A stretch of DNA of 64,000 bases, taken from assembly GCA_024803745.1 (NCBI GenBank), contig JANJXV010000159.1, positions 928,498 to 992,497 on the forward strand. The letters run 5' to 3'. Position numbers and translations under genes: made by a program. Every line of letters starts with the position of its first letter. Position 1 is the stretch's first letter. The notes under the pieces were generated by a model, which worked only from the letters and a program-made list of their open reading frames with translations, was not told the DNA's origin and made no database searches. Below, in pieces: positions 51,291 to 61,055 of this stretch. Origin of the DNA: Megascapheus bottae. Its lineage: Eukaryota > Chordata > Mammalia > Rodentia > Geomyidae.

Positions 51291-52612
51291 TAACAGAATG
51301 GAGGTGGGTGAAGTCACAGAATGGAGGTGTGTGAAGTCATGGAATGGAAGTGTGTGAAGTCACAGAATGGACGGGTATGAAGTCATAGAATGGAGGTGTT
51401 TGAAGACACAGGATTGAGGTGTTTGAAGTCACATATTTTAGGTGTGTGAAGTCAAAATGGATGTGTGAAATCATAGAATGGAGGTGTGTGAAGTCATAGA
51501 ATGGAGGTGTGTGAAGTCACAGAATGAAGGTGTGTGAAGTCACAGAATGGAGGTGTGTGAAGTCACAGAATGGAGGTGTGTGAAGTCATAGAATGTAAGT
51601 GTGTGAAGTCACAGAGTGTAGGTGTGTGAAGTCAGAATGTAGGTGTGTGAAGTCACCGAATGGAGTTGTGTGAACTCAGAATGGAGGTGTGTGAAGTCAC
51701 AGAATGGATGTTTGCGAAGTCATAGAATGGACGTGTGTGAAGTCACAGAATGGATGTTTCTTAATTAAGAATGAAGGTGTGTGAAGTCAAAGAATGGAGG
51801 TGTGTGAAGAACAAATTGTGGTGTGTGAACTCATAGAATGGATGTGTGTGAACTCATAGAATGGAGGTGTGTGAAGTCGTGGAATGGAGGTGTGTGAAGT
51901 CAAAAAATGGAGGTGTGTGAAGTCAAACAATGGTGGTGTGTGAGGTCACAGAATGGAGGTATGTGAAATCACAGAATGGAAGTGTGTGAAGTCAAAACGG
52001 AGGTGTGTGAAGTCAAAGAATGGAGGGGTGTGAAGTCACAGAATGGAGGTGTGTGAAATCAAAATGGTGGTGTGTGAAGTCACAAATGGAGGTTTGTGAA
52101 GGCAAAGAATGAAGGTGTGTGAACTTATAGAATGGAGGTGTGTGAAGTCATGGAATGGAGGTTTGTGAAGTCAAAAATTGGAACTGTGGGAAGTTACAGA
52201 AAGGAGATGTGTGAACTCATAGAATGGATGTGTGTGAAGTCATAGAATGGAGGTGTGTGAAGTCATAGAATGGAAGTGTATGAAGTCATAGAATGGAGGT
52301 GTGTGATGTCATAGAATGGAGGTGTGTGAAGTCATAGAATGGAGATGGGTGAAATCACGGAAGGGAGGTGTGTGAAGTCACAGAATGGAGGTGTGTGAAG
52401 TCACAGAATGGAGGTGTGTGAAGTCACAGAATGGAGGTGTGTGAAGTCACAGAATGGAGATGTGTGAAGTCAAAAAGGTGGTGTGAGAAGTCACAAATGT
52501 AAGTGTGTGAAGTCACAGAATGGAGGTGTGTGAAGTCACAGAATGGAGGTGTGTGAAGTCAAAATGGAGGTGTGTGAAGTCACAGAATGGAGGTGTGGGA
52601 AGTCATAGAATG
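51291..52612 (+). repeat. Most diverged monomers in the window
   Basis: Monomers from about 51,400 to 52,350 carry many private changes (GAACAAATTGTGG, CAAACAATGGTGG, GTCGTGGAATGG, CAAAAATTGGAACTG) and show no HOR partner elsewhere in the window. Such stretches are usually older or less often homogenised parts of a satellite. Canonical monomers return near 52,375. Confidence 0.65.
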
Positions 52613-54660
52613 GAGGAATGTAAAGTCATAGAGTGCAGGTGAGTGAAGTCACAGATTCGAGGTCTGTGAAGTCAAAGAATGGAGGTGTGTGATGTCAGAA
52701 TGCAGGTGTGTGAAATCATAGATGGAGTTGTGTGAAGTCATAGTATGGAGGGGTGTGAAATCATAGATGGAGTTTTGTGAAGTCACAGAATGGAGCTGTG
52801 TGAATTCAGAATGGAGGTGTGTGAAGTCAGAATGGAGGTGTGTGAACTCAAAGAATGGAGGTGTGTGACATCACAATGGAAGTGTGTGAAGTCATAAAAT
52901 TGTGGAGTGTGAAGTCAGAGAATGGAGGTGTGTGAAGTCACAGAATGGAGGTGTTTGAAGTCATAGAATGGAGGTGTGTGAAGTCATAGAATGGAAGTGT
53001 GTGAAGTCACACAATGTAGGTGTGTGAAGTCACAGAATGGAGTTGTGTGAAGTCACAGAATGGAGGTGTGTGAAGTCATAGAATGGAGATGGGTGAAGTC
53101 ACGGAAGGGAGGTGTGTGAAGTCACAGAATGGAGGTGTGTGAAGTCACAGAATGGAGGTGTGTGAAGTCACAGAATGGAGGTGTGTGAAGTCACAGAATG
53201 GAAGTGTGTGAAGTCATAGAATGGAGGTGTGTGATGTCATAGAATGGAGGTGTGTGAAGTCATAGAATGGAGATGGGTGAAGTCACGGAAGGGAGGTGTG
53301 TGAAGTCACAGAATGGAGGTGTGTGAAGTCACAGAATGGAGGTTTGTGAAGTCATAGAATGGAGGTGTGTGACGTCATAGAATGGAGGATTCTGAAGTTA
53401 AAATGAAGGTGTGTGAAGTCAAAATGGAGGTGTGTGAAGTCATATCATGGAGGTATGTGAAATCATAGAATGGAAGTGTGTGAAGTCACAGAATGGAGGT
53501 GTGTGAAGTCAAAATGGAGGTGTGTGAAGTCATAGCATGGAGGTATGTGAAATCATAGAATGGAAGTGTGTGAAGTCATAGAATGGAGGTGTGTGAAGTC
53601 ATACAATGAAGGTGTGTGAAGTCATAGAATGGAGGTGTGTGAAGTCACAGAAGGGAGGTGTTTGAAGTCACATAATGGAGGTGTGTGAAGTCAAAATGGA
53701 GGTGTGTGACGTCATTAAATGGATGTGTGTGAAGTCATAGATTGGAGGTGTGGGAAATCATTGAATGGAGGTTTGTGAAGTCACAGAATGGAGGTTTGTG
53801 AAGTCATAGAATGGAGGTATGTGAAGTCAAATTGGAGGGGTGTGCAGTCGGAGAATGGAGGTGTGTGAAGTCACAGAATGGAGATGTGAGAAGTCACAGA
53901 ATGGAGGTGTGTGAAGTCACAGAATGGAGGTGTATGAAGTCAAAGAATGGAGGTGTGTGAAGTCATAGAATGGAGGTGTGTGAAGTCATAGAATGTATGT
54001 TTGTGAAGTAAGAATTAAGGTGTGTGAAGTCATAGAATGGAGCTATGTGAAGTCACAGAATGGAGGTGTGTGAAGTCATAGAATGGAGGTGTGTGAAGTC
54101 ATAGAATAGAGGTGTGTGAAGTCATAGAATGGAGGTGTGTGAAGTCACATAATGGAGGTGTGTAAAGTCAGAATGGAGTTGTGTGAAGTCAAAAAGTTGG
54201 TGTGAGAAGTCACAAATGTAAGGGTGTGAAGTCACAGAATGGAGGTGTGTGAAATCAAAATGGAAGTGTGTGAAGTCAAAGAATGTAGGAGTGTGAAATC
54301 GAATGGAAGTGTGTGAAATCACAGAATGGAGGTTTGTGAAGTCAGAATAGAGGTTTGCGAAGTCATAGAATGGAGGTGTGTGAAGTCAGAATGGAGGTGT
54401 GTGAAGTCATAGAATGGAGGTGTATGAAGTCAGAATAGAGGTGTGTGAAGTCATAGAATGGAGTTGTGTGAAGTCATAGAATGGATGTTTCTGAAGTAAG
54501 AATGAAGGTGTGTGAAGTCATACAATGGAGGTGTGTGAACTCATAGAATGGAGGTGTGTGAAGTCACAGAATGAAGGTGTGTGAAGTCAGAATGGAGGTG
54601 TGTAGTCATAGATTGGAGGTGGTGAAGTCATAGAAAGGAGGTGTGGGAAGTCATAGAATG
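52613..54660 (+). repeat. Shortened 3.2-kb HOR copy (2048 bp)
   Basis: It begins with GAGGAATGTAAAGTC, as the next three copies do, and ends where that marker returns at 54661. It is about 1.2 kb shorter than its neighbours and lacks the AAAAAGTTGG monomer seen in their first half (the one near 56,071). Near 53,101 and 53,285 ACGGAAGG monomers repeat 184 bp apart (eight monomers), a further relative lying at 52357. That insertion is not seen in the regular copies. Confidence 0.75.
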
Positions 54661-57600
54661 GAGGAATGTAAAGTCATAGAGTGCAGGTGAGTGAAGTCAC
54701 AGATTCGAGGTCTGTGAAGTCAAAGAATGGAGGTGTGTGATGTCAGAATGCAGGTGTGTGAAATCATAGATGGAGTTGTGTGAAGTCATAGTATGGAGGG
54801 GTGTGAAATCATAGATGGAGTTTTGTGAAGTCACAGAATGGAGCTGTGTGAATTCAGAATGGAGGTGTGTGAAGTCAGAATGGAGGTGTGTGAACTCATA
54901 GAATGGAGGTGTGTGACGTCACAATGGAAGTGTGTGAAGTCATAAAATTGTGGTGTGTGAAGTCAGAGAATGGAGGTGTGTGAAGTCACAGAATGGAGGT
55001 GTTTGAAGTCATAGAATGGAGGTGTGTGAAGTCATAGAATGGAAGTGTGTGAAGTCACACAATGTAGGTGTGTGAAGTCACAGAATGGAGTTGTGTGAAG
55101 TCACAGAATGGAGGTGTGTGAACTCAGAATGGAGGTTTGTGAAGTCACAGAATGGAGGTATGTGAAGTCACATAATGGAGGTGTGTGAAGTCAGAATGGA
55201 GGTGTGTGAAGTCAAAAAGGTGGTGTGAGAAGTCACAAATGTAAGGGTGTGAAGTCACAGAATGGAGGTGTGTGAAGTCAAAATGGAGGTGTGTGAAGTC
55301 ACAGAATGGAGGTGTGTGAAGTCAAAATGGAGGTGTGTGAAGTCACAGAATGGAGGTGTGTGAAGTCAAAATGGAGGTGTGTGAAGTCACCGAATGGAGG
55401 TGTGTGAAGTCATAGCATGTAGGTATGTGAAATCATAGAATGGAAGTGTGTGAAGTCATAGAATGGAGGTGTGTGAAGTCATACAATGAAGGTGTGTGAA
55501 GTCATAGAATGGAGGTGTGTGAAGTCACAGAAGGGAGGTGTGTGAAGTCACATAATGGAGGTGTGTGAAGTCAAAATGGAGGTGTGTGACGTCATAAAAT
55601 GGATGTGTGAGAAGTCATAGATTGGAGGTGTGTGAAATCATTGAATGGAGGTTTGTGAAGTCACAGAATGGAGGTGTGTGAAGTCAAAGAATGGAGGTTT
55701 GTGAAGTCATAGAAGGGAGGTATGTGAAGTCAAATTGGAGGGGTGTGAAGTCGGAGAATGGAGGTGTGTGAAGTCACAGAATGGAGATGAGAGAAGTCAG
55801 AGAATGGAGGTGTGTGAAGTCACAGAATGGAGGTGTTTGAAGTCATAGAATGGAGGTGTGTGAAGTCATAGAATGTATGTTTGTGAAGTAAGAATGAAGG
55901 TGTGTGAAGTCATAGAATGGAGCTGTGTGAAGTCACACAATGGAGGTGTGTGAAGTCATAGAATGGAGGTGTGTGAAGTCATAGAATAGAGGTGTGTGAA
56001 GTCATAGAATGGAGGTGTGTGAAGTCACATAATGGAGGTGTGTGAAGTCAGAATGGAGGTGTGTGAAGTCAAAAAGTTGGTGTGAGAAGTCACAAATGTA
56101 AGGGTGTGAAGTCACAGAATGTAGGTGTGTGAAGGCAAAATGGAGGTGTGTGAAGTCAAAGAATGTAGGAGTGTGAAATCGAATGGAGGTGTGTGAACTC
56201 ATAGAATAGAGGCGAGTGACGTCACAATGGAAGTGTGTGAAGTCATAGAATGGAGGTGTGTGAAGTCATAGAATGGAGGTGTGTGAAGTCACAGAATGGA
56301 GGTGTTTGAAGTCATAGAATGGAGGTGTGTGAAGTCATAGAATGGAAGTGTGTGAAGTCACACAATGTAGGTGTGTGAAGTCACAGAATGGAGTTGTGTG
56401 AAGTCACAGAATGGAGGTGTGTGAACTCAGAATGGAGGTTTGTGAAGTCACAGAATGGAGGTGTTTGAAGTCATAGAATGGAAGTGTGTGAAGTCATAGA
56501 ATGGAGGTGCGTGAAGTCAGAATGGAGATGTGTGAAGTCACCGAATGGAGTTGTGTGTACTCAGAATGGAGGTGTGTGAAGTCACAGAATGGAGGTTTGT
56601 GAAGTCATAGAATGGAGGTGTGTGACGTCATAGAATGGAGGATTCTGAAGTAAAAATGAAGGTGTGTGAAGTCAAAATGGAGGTGTGTGAAGTCAAAATG
56701 GAGGTGTGTGAAGTCATAGCATGGAGGTATGTGAAATCATAGAATGGAAGTGTGTGAAGTCACAGAATGGAGGTGTGTGAAGTCAAAATGGAGGTTTGTG
56801 AAGTCATAGCATGGAGGTATGTGAAATCATAGAATGGAAGTGTGTGAAGTCATAGAATGGAGGTGTGTGAAGTCATACAAGGAAGGTGTGTGAAGTCATA
56901 GAATGGAGGTGTGTGAAGTCACAGAAGGGAGGTGTTTGAAGTCACATAATGGAGGTGTGTGAAGTCAAAATGGAGGTGTGTGACGTCATTAAATGGATGT
57001 GTGTGAAGTCATAGATTGGAGGTGTGGGAAATCATTGAATGGAGGTTTGTGAAGTCACAGAATGGAGGTTTGTGAAGTCATAGAATGGAGGTATGTGAAG
57101 TCAAATTGGAGGGGTGTGCAGTCGGAGAATGGAGGTGTGTGAAGTCACAGAATGGAGATGTGAGAAGTCACAGAATGGAGGTGTGTGAAGTCACAGAATG
57201 GAGATGTATGAAGTCAAAGAATGGAGGTGTGTGAAGTCATAGAATGGAGGTGTGTGAAGTCATAGAATGTATGTTTGTGAAGTAAGAATTAAGGTGTGTG
57301 AAGTCATAGAATGGAGCTATGTGAAGTCACAGAATGGAGGTGTGTGAAGTCATAGAATGGAGGTGTGTGAAGTCATAGAATAGAGGTGTGTGAAGTCATA
57401 GAATGGAGGTGTGTGAAGTCACATAATGGAGGTGTGTAAAGTCAGAATGGAGTTGTGTGAAGTCAAAAAGTTGGTGTGAGAAGTCACAAATGTAAGGGTG
57501 TGAAGTCACAGAATGGAGGTGTGTGAAATCAAAATGGAAGTGTGTGAAGTCAAAGAATGTAGGAGTGTGAAATCGAATGGACGTGTGTGAAATCACAGAA

Positions 57601-57934
57601 TGGAGGTTTGTGAAGTCAGAATAGAGGTTTGCGAAGTCATAGAATGGAGGTGTGTGAAGTCAGAATGGAGGTGTGTGAAGTCATAGAATGGAGGTGTATG
57701 AAGTCAGAATAGAGGTGTGTGAAGTCATAGAATGGAGTTGTGTGAAGTCATAGAATGGATGTTTCTGAAGTAAGAATGAAGGTGTGTGAAGTCATACAAT
57801 GGAGGTGTGTGAACTCATAGAATGGAGGTGTGTGAAGTCACAGAATGAAGGTGTGTGAAGTCAGAATGGAGGTGTGTAGTCATATATTGGAGGTGGTGAA
57901 GTCATAGAAAGGAGGTGTAGGAAGTCATAGAATG
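54661..57934 (+). repeat. 3.2-kb HOR, copy 1 (3274 bp)
   Basis: It starts at GAGGAATGTAAAGTC and includes CACAGATTCG near 54,698. It has two versions of the AAAAAGTTGGTGTGAGAAG landmark, at 56071 and 57465, and an AAAAAGGTGG version at 55214. The half containing 56071 reads CACATAATGGAGGTGTGTGA, while that containing 57465 reads GTGTAAAGTC and GGAGTTGTG. The HOR is therefore made of two diverged half-units. Confidence 0.87.
55251..55382 (+). repeat. 44-bp dimer repeated three times
   Basis: A 23-bp CACAGAATGG monomer and a 21-bp CAAAATGG monomer alternate three times. This is the shortest clear higher-order unit in the window. In the next HOR copy most of it is gone near 58,480, and in the third (61,627-61,750) it is present with GTCAAAATTGAGG and a 2-bp loss. 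Confidence 0.85.
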
Positions 57935-60900
57935 GAGGAATGTAAAGTCATAGAGTGCAGGTGAGTGAAGTCACAGATTCGAGGTCTGTGAAGTCAAAGA
58001 ATGGAGGTGTGTGATGTCAGAATGCAGGTGTGTGAAATCATAGATGGAGTTGTGTGAAGTCATAGCATGGAGGGGTGTGAAATCATAGATGGAGTTTTGT
58101 GAAGTCACAGAATGGAGCTGTGTGAATTCAGAATGGAGGTGTCTGAAGTCAGAATGGAGGTGTGTGAACTCATAGAATGGAGGTGTGTGACGTCACAATG
58201 GAAATGTGTGAAGTCATAAAATTGTCTGTGTGAAGTCAGAGAATGGAGGTGTGTGAAGTCACAGAATGGAGGTGTTTGAAGTCATAGAATGGAGGTGTGT
58301 GAAGTCATAGAATGGAAGTGTGTGAAGTCACACAATGTAGGTGTGTGAAGTCACAGAATGGAGTTGTGTGAAGTCACAGAATGGAGGTGTGTGAACTCAG
58401 AATGGAGGTTTGTGAAGTCACAGAATGGAGGTATGTGAAGTCACATAATGGAGGTGTGTGAAGTCAGAATGGAGGTGTGTGAAGTCAAAATGGAGGTGTG
58501 TGAAGTCACCGAATGGAGGTGTGTGAAGTCATAGCATGTAGGTATGTGAAATCATAGAATGGAAGTGTGTGAAGTCATAGAATGGAGGTGTGTGAAGTCA
58601 TACAATGAAGGTGTGTGAAGTCATAGAATGGAGGTGTGTGAAGTCACAGAAGGGAGGTGTGTGAAGTCACGTAATGGAGGTGTGTGAAGTCAAAATGGAG
58701 GTGTGTGAACGTCATAAAATGGATGTGTGTGAAGTCATAGATTGGAGGTGTGTGAAATCATTGAATGGAGGTTTGTGAAGTCACAGAATGGAGGTGTGTG
58801 AAGTCAAAGAATGGAGGTTTGTGAAGTCATAGAAGGGAGGTATGTGAAGTCAAATTGGAGGGGTGTGAAGTCGGAGAATGGAGGTGTGTGAAGTCACAGA
58901 ATGGAGATGAGAGAAGTCAGAGAATGGAGGTGTGTGAAGTCACAGAATGGAGGTGTTTGAAGTCATAGAATGGAGGTGTGTGAAGTCATAGAATGTATGT
59001 TTGTGAAGTAAGAATGAAGGTGTGTGAAGTCATAGAATGGAGCTGTGTGAAGTCACACAATGGAGGTGTGTGAAGTCATAGAATGGAGGTGTGTGAAGTC
59101 ATAGAATAGAATTGTGTGAAGTCATAGAATGGAGGTGTGTGAAGTCACATAATGGAGGTGTGTGAAGTCAGAATGGAGGTGTGTGAAGTCAAAAAGTTGG
59201 TGTGAGAAGTCACAAATGTAAGGGTGTGAAGTCACAGAATGTAGGTGTGTGAAGTCAAAATGGAGGTGTGTGAAGTCAAAGAATGTAGGAGTGTGAAATC
59301 GAATGGAGGTGTGTGAACTCATAGAATGGAGGCGAGTGACGTCACAATGGAAGTGTGTGAAGTCATAGAATGGAGGTGTGTGAAGTCATAGAATGGAGGT
59401 GTGTGAAGTCACAGAATGGAAGTGTTTGAAGTCATAGAATGGAGTTGTGTGAAGTCATAGAATGGAAGTGTGTGAAGTCACACAATGTAGGTGTGTGAAG
59501 TCACAGAATGGAGTTGTGTGAAGTCACAGAATGGAGGTGTGTGAACTCAGAATGGAGGTTTGTGAAGTCACAGAATGGAGGTGTTTGAAGTCATAGAATG
59601 GAAGTGTGTGAAGTCATAGAATGGAGGTGTGTGAAGTCAGAATGGAGATGTGTGAAGTCACCGAATGGAGTTGTGTGTACTCAGAATGGAGGTGTGTGAA
59701 GTCACAGAATGGAGGTTTGTGAAGTCATAGAATGGAGGTGTGTGACGTCATAGAATGGAGGATTCTGAAGTAAAAATGAAGGTGTGTGAAGTCAAAATGG
59801 AGGTGTGTGAAGTCATAGCATGGAGGTATGTGAAATCATAGAATGGAAGTGTGTGAAGTCACAGAATGGAGGTGTGTGAAGTCAAAATGGAGGTGTGTGA
59901 AGTCATAGCATGGAGGTATGTGAAATCATAGAATGGAAGTGTGTGAAGTCATAGAATGGAGGTGTGTGAAGTCATACAATGAAGGTGTGTGAAGTCATAG
60001 AATGGAGGTGTGTGAAGTCACAGAAGGGAGGTGTTTGAAGTCACATAATGGAGGTGTGTGAAGTCAAAATGGAGGTGTGTGACGTCATTAAATGGATGTG
60101 TGTGAAGTCATAGATTGGAGGTGTGTGAAATCATTGAATGGAGGTTTGTGAAGTCACAGAATGGAGGTGTGTGAAGTCACAGAATGGAGGTTTGTGAAGT
60201 CATAGAATGGAGGTATGTGAAGTCAAATTGGAGGGGTGTGCAGTCGGAGAATGGAGGTGTGTGAAGTCACAGAATGGAGATGTGAGAAGTCACAGAATGG
60301 AGGTGTGTGAAGTCACAGAATGGAGGTGTATGAAGTCAAAGAATGGAGGTGTGTGAAGTCATAGAATGGAGGTGTGTGAAGTCATAGAATGTATGTTTGT
60401 GAAGTAAGAATTAAGGTGTGTGAAGTCATAGAATGGAGCTATGTGAAGTCACAGAATGGAGGTGTGTGAAGTCATAGAATGGAGGTGTGTGAAGTCATAG
60501 AATAGAGGTGTGTGAAGTCATAGAATGGAGGTGTGTGAAGTCACATAATGGAGGTGTGTAAAGTCAGAATGGAGTTGTGTGAAGTCAAAAAGTTGGTGTG
60601 AGAAGTCACAAATGTAAGGGTGTGAAGTCACAGAATGGAGGTGTGTGAAATCAAAATGGAAGTGTGTGAAGTCAAAGAATGTAGGAGTGTGAAATCGAAT
60701 GGACGTGTGTGAAATCACAGAATGGAGGTTTGTGAAGTCAGAATAGAGGTTTCGAAGTCATAGAATGGAGGTGTGTGAAGTCAGAATGGAGGTGTGTGAA
60801 GTCATAGAATGGAGGTGTATGAAGTCAGAATAGAGGTGTGTGAAGTCATAGAATGGAGTTGTGTGAAGTCATAGAATGGATGTTTCTGAAGTAAGAATGA

Positions 60901-61055
60901 AGGTGTGTGAAGTCATACAATGGAGGTGTGTGAACTCATAGAATGGAGGTGTGTGAAGTCACAGAATGAAGGTGTGTGAAGTCAGAATGGAGGTGTGTAG
61001 TCATAGATTGGAGGTGGTGAAGTCATAGAAAGGAGGTGTGGGAAGTCATAGAATG
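57935..61055 (+). repeat. 3.2-kb HOR, copy 2 (3121 bp)
   Basis: Landmarks AAAAAGTTGG at 59191 and 60587 match those at 56071 and 57465. From the start of the unit to CACCGAATGG it measures 572 bp against 727 bp in copy 1, so about 155 bp has been lost, removing the AAAAAGGTGG monomer and most of the 44-bp dimers. A single base is missing near 60,751 (GGTTTCGAAG for GGTTTGCGAAG). Confidence 0.87.
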
